A stretch of 64,000 bases of DNA. Source: an uncultured Aquimarina sp. Its GTDB lineage: Bacteria; Bacteroidota; Bacteroidia; Flavobacteriales; Flavobacteriaceae. The DNA is taken from NCBI GenBank assembly GCA_947502885.1, contig CANNBP010000020.1:1-64000 (forward strand), in the 5' to 3' direction. The position numbers were made by a program, and so were the translations under genes. The notes beneath the pieces are model-generated. The model was not told the origin of the DNA. It worked only from the letters and a program-made list of their open reading frames with translations, and searched no databases. Positions 1 through 7,970 of this stretch are shown in pieces (the stretch's first letter is position 1; every line of letters begins with the position of its first letter).

Positions 1-69
1 GCCTTTATGGTAATAGGAATTAGAAAATTCAAAAAGAAAGAAAAACAGAAAGAAAAACAGAAAGTTTAA
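1..69 (+). CDS. C-terminal end of an unidentified protein (partial)
   Basis: An open frame enters from the left edge and stops with TAA at 67-69. The 22 visible residues are very basic, and the tail carries a short repeat of the KKEKQ type. The DNA shows the matching direct repeat of aaagaaaaacag at about 37-62. A tail of this kind often follows a last membrane segment, but nothing here identifies the protein. Confidence 0.4.
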   Translation, partial: AFMVIGIRKFKKKEKQKEKQKV

Positions 70-93
70 ACCACTTCATTATAAATAATAGTA

Positions 94-345
94 TTATTTG
101 TTATACCACTTATTCCTATCTCTAATATATTCTTGATTATCCAATCTAATGAATCGTGTTAACCTAAAGGCCTCTAAAAAGATAGCTTCTATTATAGGTT
201 TAGATTTAGGCTGTTCACAACCATTAAATGTAAAAATCCCGTTATTTAGTATTATGGTATTATTCCTATGGTCAATAATTTCAAGATATCCTTTATTGAA
301 TGATTTTTGAACAAATTCTTTGATTAAATGTTGGTTAATTTTCAT
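94..345 (-). CDS. Small hypothetical protein, 83 aa
   Basis: ATG start at 345, TAA stop at 94. The protein is soluble-looking, with no signal peptide or membrane segment. It is rich in Asn, Ile and Lys with several Arg. It has a hydrophobic-aromatic pattern (IILNNGIFTFNG near residues 30-41) and two Phe-Leu-rich helices after it. It converges with the partial gene at the left edge. I do not recognise a family. Normal flavobacterial codon use and a clean start support a real gene, but at this length a chance open frame is possible. Confidence 0.45.
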   Translation of the reverse strand: MKINQHLIKEFVQKSFNKGYLEIIDHRNNTIILNNGIFTFNGCEQPKSKPIIEAIFLEAFRLTRFIRLDNQEYIRDRNKWYNK

Positions 346-767
346 AGGTTGACAAGTTTACGGAGTTACTTAATTTTTTCATCGGGGGGAGGGAGAATTC
401 CTATTAAATATAGTCAAAAAAATTGAGAATAACCAATACAAAAGGATTTAAAGCTAATAAATACACCCCCTACTATTTCCTAAAACAACTATGTAGAACA
501 TCTATTACATCTTCATTTTGTAGTTTTTCTTTTATTTAAAAATCAAACTTTCTTGCTCTTATAAACAGTTCTTTTTTTAACCTAATCCTTCAATAAAGCT
601 CATTATATTTTTATTCTTCAACCAACTCTATATTTCAGATTACATTAAAGACCTAAGCAATGTTCGTCCTCAAACACACGCATAAACTATTATTGAAAAG
701 CAACTTACAAAAAAACTTGACTCAAATCATATTAGCCAACAAAGAATTACGAAACTAGAAAACGTAG
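346..767. other. Gene-poor AT-rich stretch before the decayed coding region
   Basis: Nothing convincing was found here apart from a possible shared promoter area for the minus-strand gene ending at 94. From about 640 onward short open pieces in different frames begin to look like former coding sequence (see the pseudogene entry). No repeats or hairpins stand out. Confidence 0.3.
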
Positions 768-1080
768 ATGTCCTTTTACATAAACGTAGAACAAGATCTT
801 CCTGTAACAGTTATTGATACAGAAGCTTTTTACTCACTACTAAGCGATCCTAACAGAGCTTCGTATCCAACAGAGAATATTACGTTATTAATTAATCAAA
901 ACGTATCAAAAGAAAATGTTATCAACCTAATTCTTTCATAAATTTGTCTCTACCCATAACAAAATTAATTATGAACTTAACAGATTTAATGAATTTATCA
1001 GAATATTTTCAATACGGTGTTGGGCAAAAAGGAAGAACGGAAAACTATTAAATCTACCAGAAATAGAAATATTAGACTAA
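640..1080 (+). pseudogene. Decayed coding sequence (several frame changes), family unknown
   Basis: Protein-like stretches follow one another on the plus strand but in different frames. An open piece at about 690-830 (IIEKQLTKKLDSNHISQQRI) gives way to a 57-codon frame at 768-941 with its own ATG (starts MSFYINVEQDLPVTVIDTEA). After a stop a third piece at about 964-1080 ends in NLPEIEILD. Their composition resembles real flavobacterial protein, and all point the same way. Either this is one gene broken by frameshifts, or the 768-941 frame is a genuine 57-residue gene. No family was recognised, so this is inference from composition only. Confidence 0.35.
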
Positions 1081-1114
1081 CATTCTAACACACATACAGA
1101 AACAGTATCATAAA

Positions 1115-1149
1115 AAAAACGTTCATGCTACTCTTGCATGAACGTTTTT
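1115..1149 (-). terminator. Hairpin terminator after the rhodanese pair
   Basis: A near-perfect inverted repeat, aaaaacgttcatgc and gcatgaacgttttt, surrounds a seven-base loop and carries A/T tracts on both sides. It lies 50 bp past the stop of the minus-strand rhodanese gene. It could also end transcripts arriving from the left. Confidence 0.8.
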
Positions 1150-1199
1150 CATATATTTTAAAGTTTACAATATAGATCTAGAAAAAATAGACTTCCAGT

Positions 1200-1604
1200 T
1201 TACTTAGCCTCTTGTATTACCTTTCCTCCTTTAAATTTCCATTCTGTAATACCGCCATCTAAGTCATAAATCTTAGTAAAACCAGCCTTTTTCATAAATG
1301 TAGAACATTTACCACTTCTAGTACCACGACCACAATATACAGCTACTGGTTTGGTCTTATCTACTTTCAAAATTAGATCTTTAAAATTCGAAGCTCTAAA
1401 ATCAATGTTTATTGCTCCATCTATATAACCTTCTGCAAATTCTGCCGAAGTTCTTACATCTATAAGCTGTACTTTTTCTCTTTCTAATAAGGATTGCATT
1501 TCCTTAACGGTTATTAATTCTACAGTCGAAGCATCGTTAGTTTCAGCACAACTACAAAAAAATAAAAAAGGAATTACTAATAACCAAAGAAGTTTGATTT
1601 TCAT
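1200..1604 (-). CDS. Rhodanese-like domain lipoprotein
   Basis: A 134-residue rhodanese-homology protein that would move sulfane sulfur or act in thiol handling at the envelope. A hydrophobic N-terminus runs into FFCSC at residues 15-19, a plausible SPII lipobox. The domain follows at about 30-130, with the Asp-Val-Arg motif at 49-51 and the active-site loop CGRGTRSG at 91-98. Cys91 is the expected persulfide-carrying residue. It starts 6 bp after the stop of a second, cytoplasmic rhodanese gene, so the two form an operon. Single-domain rhodaneses are common and their substrate cannot be told from sequence. Confidence 0.85.
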   Translation of the reverse strand: MKIKLLWLLVIPFLFFCSCAETNDASTVELITVKEMQSLLEREKVQLIDVRTSAEFAEGYIDGAINIDFRASNFKDLILKVDKTKPVAVYCGRGTRSGKCSTFMKKAGFTKIYDLDGGITEWKFKGGKVIQEAK

Positions 1605-1610
1605 TTTATA

Positions 1611-1925
1611 TTATTCAACTGTTTCTCCGTCCCAATTCATAAAACCTCCAATTAAGTTATATGTGGTATCAAATCCCATTTGTCCCATTAATGCACAGGC
1701 TTGCGCACTACGAGCTCCAGAACGGCAATACACATAATAGTTTTTGGATTTATCTAATTTTTCGACTTCATCAAGAAACCCCTGTCCCAAACGAATGTCT
1801 ATGTTGAGCATATTAGGAATGTAACCATCTTCTACTTCTTCTTCGGTTCTTACATCCAAAATTACTGCATTAGTGTCATTGGCAATTTGTTCCTGCCATT
1901 CTTCTTGTGTGATATCTTCTGCCAT
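1611..1925 (-). CDS. Rhodanese-like domain protein, cytoplasmic
   Basis: A 104-residue single-domain rhodanese without signal peptide. It has an ILDVRT motif at 22-27 and the active-site loop CRSGARS at 67-73, with Cys67 intact. The C-terminal GGFMNW block is typical of the family (GlpE/PspE-like size). It is the first gene of the pair. A TATCTTTG -7 element reads toward it from 1988 to 1981, giving a leader of about 50 bases. With the lipoprotein paralogue it may form a matched inner/outer sulfur-transfer pair, but that is inference. Confidence 0.88.
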   Translation of the reverse strand: MAEDITQEEWQEQIANDTNAVILDVRTEEEVEDGYIPNMLNIDIRLGQGFLDEVEKLDKSKNYYVYCRSGARSAQACALMGQMGFDTTYNLIGGFMNWDGETVE

Positions 1926-1980
1926 TTATAAAAATATTAATTAAAAAATGAATTTCTACAATTTCAAAATGTAGACCTTA

Positions 1981-1988
1981 CAAAGATA
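1981..1988 (-). promoter_or_regulatory. Bacteroidota -7 promoter element (TATCTTTG)
   Basis: The minus strand reads TATCTTTG, an exact TAnnTTTG match, about 55 bases before the start of the first rhodanese gene. No clear -33 TTG was found, so the call rests on the -7 box and position. Confidence 0.45.
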
Positions 1989-2048
1989 GTGAGTCCTAAT
2001 ATAATCTCTGTACTATCATTTCTAATTTAATCAAAAAACAAGCCAATA

Positions 2049-2675
2049 TTACGCCTTAATACTACAACCAATTGCTTTGGTTATCTCTACAGGAACTTTC
2101 TTACCTTCTAAAAGAGCATTTACTGCATTTTCTACATATTTTTCCGTTACAGAAGAAGCATCTTTATAATTATTATCAATGGCACCTATGTATCTTACTA
2201 TATTTCCTTCAGGTGTTTTTTCTAAAACATAAACATGAGGTGTTTTGGTGGCTCCATATAAAGGATAAACTTTCTGTCCATCATCAAACAAATAAGGAAA
2301 TGTAAATCCTTTCGATTTAGACCTAACCTTCATATTATCAAAACTATCTCCAGGATATGCCTTTGGATTATTAGGGTTAATTGCTATTACAGGATACCCC
2401 CTAGCCTTAAAAGACTTATCTAATTCGATAATTCTATCTTCATAAGCTACAGAATATGGACAATGATTACATGTAAAAATTACGATATAACCTTTAGCTT
2501 CTTTATAATCTGCAAGAGAAACAAAGGCATCATCAACATTTTTAAGTTTAAAATCAGTGGCAATATCACCAATTGCATACCCTTTGTCGACCTTATTAAC
2601 AGTAACTTTATCCAATGCAAAAGCACTTACTGCAATTACAAACGTAACAACTACAAGAATTTTTAGTGTTTTCAT
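2049..2675 (-). CDS. Secreted peroxiredoxin/thioredoxin-like protein (AhpC-TSA fold)
   Basis: A 208-residue protein with a signal peptide (about residues 1-20, ending AFA). A thioredoxin-fold domain follows, with the redox motif CNHCPYS at 69-75 (Cys69 and Cys72) and the cis-Pro region TPHVYVLE near 153. It belongs to the AhpC/TSA-like group that keeps a CxxC motif. A further Cys (IGCSIKA) lies near the C-terminus. It probably reduces or oxidises thiols in the periplasm. It lies 22 bp downstream of the TlpA-like gene and is likely co-transcribed with it. Confidence 0.82.
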   Translation of the reverse strand: MKTLKILVVVTFVIAVSAFALDKVTVNKVDKGYAIGDIATDFKLKNVDDAFVSLADYKEAKGYIVIFTCNHCPYSVAYEDRIIELDKSFKARGYPVIAINPNNPKAYPGDSFDNMKVRSKSKGFTFPYLFDDGQKVYPLYGATKTPHVYVLEKTPEGNIVRYIGAIDNNYKDASSVTEKYVENAVNALLEGKKVPVEITKAIGCSIKA

Positions 2676-2697
2676 TCTTCAATTTTTTTATGTCATT

Positions 2698-3219
2698 TTA
2701 AAGCATTTTTTTAAGCTCTTTTTCTAATTCATTATATGTAAATGATCGTTCATAAAAACGACTCACACCTCCTTTATAAATAATTGTAGCCGGTATAGAA
2801 CCTGTCCAAGAGCTATTTACTTTAGGAATCCAGGTATTTGCATCTGGATCATCTAATAAAACAACCTTACTTTGTATATTTTGTCTCTTTACAAAAGGTA
2901 TTAACTTTGACTCTACCTGAGTAGGCAAATCTAAACTTACCAAAATCACCTCAACCTCATCTGAAGAATACCTACTATTTATTAATTCAAAATATGGGAG
3001 TTCTACTATACATGGCTTACACCATGTTGCCCAAAAATTAATTATTCTTATTTTTCCATCATTAGTTTTTAGCAAAGGAGTAAAACTCTCAAAATCATAT
3101 ACAGGAATTTCAATACCATTACCTTTAAAACTTTTTGTAGCGGTAAGAGTCGAAGTTTGTTCTCCTTTACAATTACCAAAAACGACTATAAAAACTATGT
3201 AAAAAAAATATCTGGGCAT
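2698..3219 (-). CDS. TlpA-like thioredoxin-fold lipoprotein
   Basis: A 173-residue disulfide reductase-like protein. The lipobox around Cys17 (VVFGNC) suggests membrane anchoring on the periplasmic side. The thioredoxin domain carries NFWATWCKPC at 61-70, with catalytic Cys67 and Cys70. The cis-Pro region (GSIPATIIY) follows near 140-148. Proteins of this type keep periplasmic thiols reduced, for example in cytochrome c maturation, but no cytochrome gene is nearby. It heads the two-gene operon with the peroxiredoxin-like gene and is divergent from the MarR gene, so the operators there might influence it too. Confidence 0.85.
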   Translation of the reverse strand: MPRYFFYIVFIVVFGNCKGEQTSTLTATKSFKGNGIEIPVYDFESFTPLLKTNDGKIRIINFWATWCKPCIVELPYFELINSRYSSDEVEVILVSLDLPTQVESKLIPFVKRQNIQSKVVLLDDPDANTWIPKVNSSWTGSIPATIIYKGGVSRFYERSFTYNELEKELKKML

Positions 3220-3433
3220 AGTACTAATTTATCAAAACCATTAATTAAGCGAAAGAAAATTAACAGAGTTTCTGAATTTTATCTAAAAATTATCTAAAAT
3301 TAATAATGTATTACTATCAAAACATTAACACCTTACTTAATCAAACAACAATTATACTATGGTCTCAAGTTCTAAACTTCAATTTTAACAAAGAATTAAT
3401 ACTAGTTTATAATTTCCAAAACAAAAACGGCAT

Positions 3434-3465
3434 TACATTTGTATATACAAGTTTTGTATAGACAA
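3434..3465 (+). promoter_or_regulatory. MarR gene promoter with two tandem TTGTATAnACAA operators
   Basis: TACATTTG at 3434-3441 fits TAnnTTTG. Overlapping its end is the perfect 12-bp palindrome TTGTATATACAA (3439-3450), followed 15 bases further on by TTGTATAGACAA (3454-3465). Two near-identical operator-like sites on one face of the helix (15-bp step) just before a MarR gene fit autorepression. Because the promoter sits here, the TTG at 3439 cannot be the translation start. Confidence 0.6.
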
Positions 3466-3924
3466 TTGAGTATAGAAAAGATCATAAAAACAGAAACAGA
3501 AATCCCTATCTCTAGAAAGGTGATTATTAACTTACTGTATACAGAGAGTTGGGTGATGGATAAAATAAGCCTTGAACTTAAGGCTTTTGATATCTCTGTT
3601 CAACAATTTAACGTATTACGGATTCTTAAAGGTCAAAAAGGAAAACCAGCTAACCTCTCTACTATTCAAGAAAGAATGGTGAGTAAAATGAGTAATACTA
3701 CTCGATTAGTTGATAAGCTAATTTCTAAAGGATATGTTACTAGAATTACATGCCCTTCTAATAGAAGAAAAGTCGAAATTTCTATTACGCAAAAAGGAAA
3801 AGACTTTTTAGAAAAAGTAAACCTTGTAATGGAAGAGTTTGAGAATAAAATTACCTCAGGCTTATCTGTTGATGATATGATACTTCTTGATCAATTACTA
3901 AACAAACTTAGAAGTACTAATTAA
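3466..3924 (+). CDS. MarR family transcriptional regulator
   Basis: A winged-helix regulator of about 152 residues. The core (SVQQFNVLRILKGQKGKP, then SNTTRLVDKLISKGYVTR, then the NRRKVEISIT wing) matches MarR proteins and aligns well with the second MarR in this window (59315-59764). I place the start at TTG 3466 (reads MSIEKIIKT). The frame opens upstream, but that part is promoter/operator, and the first ATG (3556) would remove the first dimerisation helix that the paralogue has. YceI follows 32 bp downstream, a pairing seen in many flavobacteria. The ligand is unknown; the neighbourhood suggests redox or quinone-type stress. Confidence 0.85.
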   Translation: MSIEKIIKTETEIPISRKVIINLLYTESWVMDKISLELKAFDISVQQFNVLRILKGQKGKPANLSTIQERMVSKMSNTTRLVDKLISKGYVTRITCPSNRRKVEISITQKGKDFLEKVNLVMEEFENKITSGLSVDDMILLDQLLNKLRSTN

Positions 3925-3956
3925 TTAATAACTTAGACGTATATAATTTAAAAACC

Positions 3957-4520
3957 ATGAAAAACAAACTTAAAGTAGTAATCGCTCTAGCATTAATAGT
4001 TTCGACCACGACTTTTGCTCAAAAAAAACAAATCAAAACAGCAGAAAGTACAATCAACTGGACAGGTAAAAAAGTTACTGGATCTCATACAGGCACACTT
4101 AACTTATCGCAAGGTTTCCTAACTTTTGAAGGCAATAACATTACTGGAGGAGAATTTACTGTAGACATGACATCACTTACTGTCACTGACCTTAAACCAG
4201 AAGAAGGAAAAGAAAAACTTGAAGGACATTTAAATTCTAAAGACTTTTTTGGAGTTGAAAAACATAAGACAGCTAAACTTGTAATCAAAAAAGCTTTGAA
4301 GCTAGAAACGGGATATTCTATTTATAGTGAATTAACTATTAAAGGAAAGACTCAACCTTTAAGATTCTCTCTTTCAATTAATAAAGGTACTGCCACTGCA
4401 AAACTAAAAGTTGATAGAACCAAGTACGGTATTAAATACGGATCTGGTAGTTTCTTTGATAATTTAGGAGATAAAGCAATTAACGATGAATTTGAATTGG
4501 CTGTTAATTTAAAAATGTAA
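3957..4520 (+). CDS. YceI family secreted lipid-binding protein
   Basis: A 187-residue protein with a clear signal peptide (cleavage after TTTFA, about residue 21). The YceI lipocalin-like beta-barrel has typical landmarks: STINWTGKKVTGSHTGTLN near 30-48, GGEFTVDMTSLTV near 63-75, LEGHLNSKDFF near 88-98 and TKYGIKYGSGSFF near 157-169. Members bind polyisoprenoid or other long-chain lipids in the periplasm. It lies 32 bp after the MarR gene and is probably controlled by it. Confidence 0.9.
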   Translation: MKNKLKVVIALALIVSTTTFAQKKQIKTAESTINWTGKKVTGSHTGTLNLSQGFLTFEGNNITGGEFTVDMTSLTVTDLKPEEGKEKLEGHLNSKDFFGVEKHKTAKLVIKKALKLETGYSIYSELTIKGKTQPLRFSLSINKGTATAKLKVDRTKYGIKYGSGSFFDNLGDKAINDEFELAVNLKM

Positions 4521-4560
4521 TTATTTTATCATCTTAATTATAAAATAATTTATATATTTG
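4519..4560 (+). promoter_or_regulatory. trp operon promoter and adjacent AT-only hairpin
   Basis: TATATTTG at 4553-4560 fits the -7 consensus and would start the RNA about 10 bases before the leader peptide ATG. Directly upstream an 11-bp A/T inverted repeat (4519-4529 with 4540-4550) sits where a -33 element or an operator would lie. It could equally end yceI transcripts. Confidence 0.55.
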
Positions 4561-4577
4561 GCTCATTATTTAGAAAA

Positions 4578-4640
4578 ATGAAAGTAATCTTAACAAATAA
4601 TTGGTGGTGGTCTTCTCAAAACGAAAATGTCGTGAGATAG
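4578..4640 (+). CDS. trpL: trp operon leader peptide (MKVILTNNWWWSSQNENVVR)
   Basis: A 20-codon open frame with ATG at 4578 and TAG at 4638-4640, just after the trp promoter and before a hairpin terminator and trpE. Three consecutive Trp codons (TGG TGG TGG, 4602-4610) at residues 9-11 make it a textbook attenuation leader. Its length, position and Trp run leave little room for another reading, although gene-specific leader peptides are too short to be found by family search. Scarcity of charged tRNA-Trp would stall the ribosome at 4602-4610. Confidence 0.9.
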   Translation: MKVILTNNWWWSSQNENVVR

Positions 4641-4704
4641 ATCCTATTGTAAAAGTTAAGTAAACATATCAAAGGCTTGTCACATCACGACAAGCCTTTT
4701 TTTT
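4614..4704 (+). promoter_or_regulatory. trp attenuator: competing hairpins and terminator
   Basis: The terminator is AAGGCTTGTC/GACAAGCCTT (about 4672-4698) with a seven-base loop and a T run ending near 4704. An antiterminator is visible: TGTCGTGA at 4628-4635 is perfectly complementary to TCACGACA at 4685-4692, which is part of the terminator loop and right arm, so the two folds exclude each other. A protector pairing, TCTCA (4614-4618) with TGAGA (4633-4637), lies right behind the Trp codons, where a stalled ribosome would block it. This is a transcription attenuation layout like that of enteric trp. Confidence 0.82.
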
Positions 4705-4793
4705 ATTGCTATAAAAATCAAACATATGGTTTTCTTGTTTATCTCGCACTTAAAAAGCGTAATAAAAAGAAAAACGACAAATAATAATGTAAA

Positions 4794-6191
4794 ATGAGCT
4801 ATACTCTAACCACACATTTCAAACAAATTCTAGCAGATACATTTACTCCTGTAAGTGTTTATCTTAAAATAAGAGATAGATTTCCTAATAGTTTATTACT
4901 TGAAAACAATGATTACAGAGGTAGTGAAAATAGTTTTTCCTATATCTGTTGTAATCCTTTAGCTACTATCAAAGTTGAAAATGAAACAATACATCAATCT
5001 TTTCCTGATAAGAGTATTACAAAAACCCCCATTACAAAAGACACTAACATACCACAAGTAATAGAAGAATTTGGTAATAATTTCAATACTTCTAAAAGCG
5101 ATTTCAAATTTATTAATAACGGATTATTTGGGTATATTTCTTATGATGCCGTTCGTTATTTTGAAGATATTCAAATTTCAAAAAAAGACAACGCACTAGA
5201 CATACCCGACTTACAATACACTGTTTACCAAAATATTATAGCAATAAGTAATTTTACAAATGAAGCTTACATTTTTGCACATTGCTATGAATCTGAAAGT
5301 AATATTCCTGAAATAGAATCATTACTAAAAGTAAAGAACTTTGCATCTTACAACTTCACAACTGTAGATGAAACTACTTCTAATCTTAATGACAATCAAT
5401 ACAAAGAACATGTCGCTTTAGCAAAGAAACATTGTCATCGTGGGGATGTTTTTCAATTAGTATTATCTAAACGTTTTTCTCAAAAATTTAAAGGGGATGA
5501 ATTCAATGTCTATAGAGCATTAAGAAGTATTAACCCTTCTCCTTACCTCTTCTATTTTGATTATGGAGATTTTAAAATATTTGGTAGTTCTCCAGAAGCA
5601 CAATTAGTTGTAAAAGATAGTATTGCCGAAATTCATCCTATCGCGGGAACTTTTAAACGTACAGGAAATGATGAACAGGATGCAGAATTGGCCAAAAAAT
5701 TATCTGTTGACAAAAAAGAAAATGCAGAGCATGTGATGCTGGTAGATTTAGCTAGAAATGACTTAAGTCGAAATGGAAGTAATGTTACAGTAGAGAATTA
5801 CAGAGAGGTACAATTCTATTCTCATGTCATTCACTTGGTTAGTAAAGTAACTGGTAAAAAGCATTCAGATACAACAACCATGCAAGTCGTTGCAGATACT
5901 TTTCCTGCTGGTACACTAAGTGGTGCTCCTAAGCATATGGCAATGCAGCTTATAGAAAAATATGAAACGGTAAACCGCGATTTTTATGGAGGTGCAATTG
6001 GTTTTATGGACTTTTCTGGCAATTTTAATCATGCAATAATGATTCGTACGTTTTTAAGTAAAAATCACCAATTACATTGGCAAGCAGGAGCAGGATTAGT
6101 AAATAATTCTAATGAAGAAAGTGAACTACAAGAAGTATATAATAAGCTCGGAGCTTTAACAAAAGCCTTAAAACTGGCCGAAGAAATATAG
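4794..6191 (+). CDS. trpE: Anthranilate synthase component I
   Basis: 465 residues. It forms anthranilate from chorismate with ammonia delivered by TrpG, the first step of tryptophan synthesis. Chorismate-binding signatures are present: GDVFQLVLSKRF from about 217, FGSSPEA near 263, HPIAGT near 282, HVMLVDLARNDLSRNG near 315-330, GTLSGAPK at 373-380, and YGGAIGF near 398. At the N-terminus SLLLENND (33-40) occupies the place of the LLES feedback-inhibition motif. TrpE rather than PabB is supported by the operon and the Trp leader. It is first in the operon, 90 bp after the attenuator terminator. Confidence 0.95.
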   Translation: MSYTLTTHFKQILADTFTPVSVYLKIRDRFPNSLLLENNDYRGSENSFSYICCNPLATIKVENETIHQSFPDKSITKTPITKDTNIPQVIEEFGNNFNTSKSDFKFINNGLFGYISYDAVRYFEDIQISKKDNALDIPDLQYTVYQNIIAISNFTNEAYIFAHCYESESNIPEIESLLKVKNFASYNFTTVDETTSNLNDNQYKEHVALAKKHCHRGDVFQLVLSKRFSQKFKGDEFNVYRALRSINPSPYLFYFDYGDFKIFGSSPEAQLVVKDSIAEIHPIAGTFKRTGNDEQDAELAKKLSVDKKENAEHVMLVDLARNDLSRNGSNVTVENYREVQFYSHVIHLVSKVTGKKHSDTTTMQVVADTFPAGTLSGAPKHMAMQLIEKYETVNRDFYGGAIGFMDFSGNFNHAIMIRTFLSKNHQLHWQAGAGLVNNSNEESELQEVYNKLGALTKALKLAEEI

Positions 6192-6291
6192 TAATCATAA
6201 TAGAGTCGTTACTTAAATAGATTGTTTTTAGTAACCACAACATATAAATGATAAGATTTGGAGTTGAACTCTAAAACTAAAAAAGAAAAAG

Positions 6292-6864
6292 ATGAGTAAA
6301 AAAATATTAGTGATAGACAATTACGATTCATTTGTATATAATCTTGTTCATTACCTAGAGGATTTGAACTGCGAAGTAATTGTAAAACGTAATGATCAGT
6401 TACGATTAGAAGAAGTTGCTGATTTTCAAAAAATATTATTATCTCCAGGACCCGGTATACCCGATGAAGCTGGTTTATTAAAAGATATCATCAACACTTA
6501 TGCTAGTTCTAAAAGTATTTTTGGAGTTTGTCTAGGACAACAAGCAATTGGTGAAGTCTTTGGAGCGGGTTTAATCAACCTAAGTGATGTATATCACGGA
6601 GTAGCGACCAATGTTACATTATCTGTTACAGATGAACCTCTTTTTAAAGGACTTAATAAGTCATTCGACGTTGGGCGGTATCACTCTTGGGTTGTTTCAG
6701 AAGAGAACCTACCTGATTGTTTACAAGTAACGTCTTATGATGAAAATGGTCAGATTATGTCGCTTCGTCACAAAGAATACGATGTTAGAGGTGTACAATT
6801 TCATCCCGAATCTGTATTAACTCCAGATGGAAAAAAAATGTTAGAAAACTGGATTAATGAATGA
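6292..6864 (+). CDS. trpG: Anthranilate synthase glutamine amidotransferase component
   Basis: 190-residue class I glutamine amidotransferase that hydrolyses glutamine and passes ammonia to TrpE. The triad is intact: Cys80 in FGVCLGQQ, His171 and Glu173 in VQFHPESV. The oxyanion region SPGPGIP lies at 51-57. It is not fused to trpE or trpD. The 100-bp space after trpE shows no terminator. A dual role with PabB in folate synthesis is possible, as in other bacteria with one amidotransferase, but cannot be seen here. Confidence 0.95.
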   Translation: MSKKILVIDNYDSFVYNLVHYLEDLNCEVIVKRNDQLRLEEVADFQKILLSPGPGIPDEAGLLKDIINTYASSKSIFGVCLGQQAIGEVFGAGLINLSDVYHGVATNVTLSVTDEPLFKGLNKSFDVGRYHSWVVSEENLPDCLQVTSYDENGQIMSLRHKEYDVRGVQFHPESVLTPDGKKMLENWINE

Positions 6865-6954
6865 CCGATATACTCATGAAAGTGACAATTAAGTATTAAT
6901 TAAAAAACCATCCCATTTGTAGCTTCTTAAACTAGAATGCAGGGATATAGACCT

Positions 6955-7950
6955 ATGAAAAATTTACTCAACAGATTAATCAATCACGAGACCATTTCTA
7001 AAGAAGAGGCTAAAGGTGTTTTGGTTAACATATCCAAAGGTGACTATAATCAAAGTCAAATCGCTTCATTTCTAACAGTATTTATGATGCGTAGTGTGAC
7101 TATCGAAGAACTAGAAGGATTTAGAGATGCGCTTTTAGAACTGTGCATCGCAATAGACTTAAGCGAATACAACCCTATTGATCTTTGTGGTACTGGAGGA
7201 GATGGTAAAGACACTTTTAATATCTCTACACTCTCTTCATTTGTATCTGCAGGGGCAGGAATAAAAGTTACCAAGCATGGTAATTATGGAGTTTCATCAA
7301 AATGTGGTAGTTCTAACGTAATGGAACATTTAGGAATAAAATTTAGCAATGATAAAGATTTCCTAAAGAGAAGTATTGACGAAGCAGGTATCTGTGTATT
7401 ACACGCTCCTTTGTTTCACCCTGCTATGAAAAACGTTGCTCCCATACGAAGAGAATTAGGAGTAAAAACATTTTTTAATATGCTTGGGCCTATGGTAAAC
7501 CCTGCTTTTCCAAAAAATCAAATGGTAGGTGTTTTTAACCTAGAATTAGCTAGAATGTATGGGTATCTATATCAAAATACAGATAAAAATTTCACCATTG
7601 TACACGCCCTAGACGGGTATGATGAGATTTCGCTTACAGGAAGTACAAAAACAATTTCTAATCATACAGAAGGAATATTAACCCCAAGGGATTTTGGTGT
7701 TTCTACCTTACAACAAAGTGAAATTACTGGAGGTGATTCTATAGAGACATCTGCAGAAATTTTCATGAATATCCTAAGTGGAAAAGGAACTGAAGCTCAG
7801 AATAATGTTGTTTGTGCAAATGCAGGAGTTGCAATCGCAACCGTAGAAGGATTAGATCCAAAACAAGGATTTGAAAAAGCAAAAGAATCATTACTATCCG
7901 GTCAAGGATTAACAGCATTAAAAAAAATTCAAGAATTAAGTAAGAACTAA
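6955..7950 (+). CDS. trpD: Anthranilate phosphoribosyltransferase
   Basis: Joins anthranilate to PRPP. The glycine-rich PRPP loop is GTGGDGKDTFNIST near residue 78, followed by KHGNYGVSS (Asn and Ser/Thr contacts with PRPP) and the RRELGVKTFFNMLGPMVNP block. I prefer the ATG at 6955 (MKNLLNRLINHE, 331 residues) to the in-frame ATG at 6937, since family members begin close to this helix. It follows trpG after 90 bp. Confidence 0.95.
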   Translation: MKNLLNRLINHETISKEEAKGVLVNISKGDYNQSQIASFLTVFMMRSVTIEELEGFRDALLELCIAIDLSEYNPIDLCGTGGDGKDTFNISTLSSFVSAGAGIKVTKHGNYGVSSKCGSSNVMEHLGIKFSNDKDFLKRSIDEAGICVLHAPLFHPAMKNVAPIRRELGVKTFFNMLGPMVNPAFPKNQMVGVFNLELARMYGYLYQNTDKNFTIVHALDGYDEISLTGSTKTISNHTEGILTPRDFGVSTLQQSEITGGDSIETSAEIFMNILSGKGTEAQNNVVCANAGVAIATVEGLDPKQGFEKAKESLLSGQGLTALKKIQELSKN

Positions 7951-7970
7951 TCAAAATTAAACTACTTATA

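Noticed and set aside
3439..3465. Upstream part of the MarR open frame as coding
   Set aside because: It is occupied by the -7 element and two operator palindromes; translation must begin further down.
7763..7954. Leu-rich minus-strand frame at the end of trpD
   Set aside because: Antisense of a conserved enzyme; hydrophobicity comes from the reverse reading of Lys/Asn codons.
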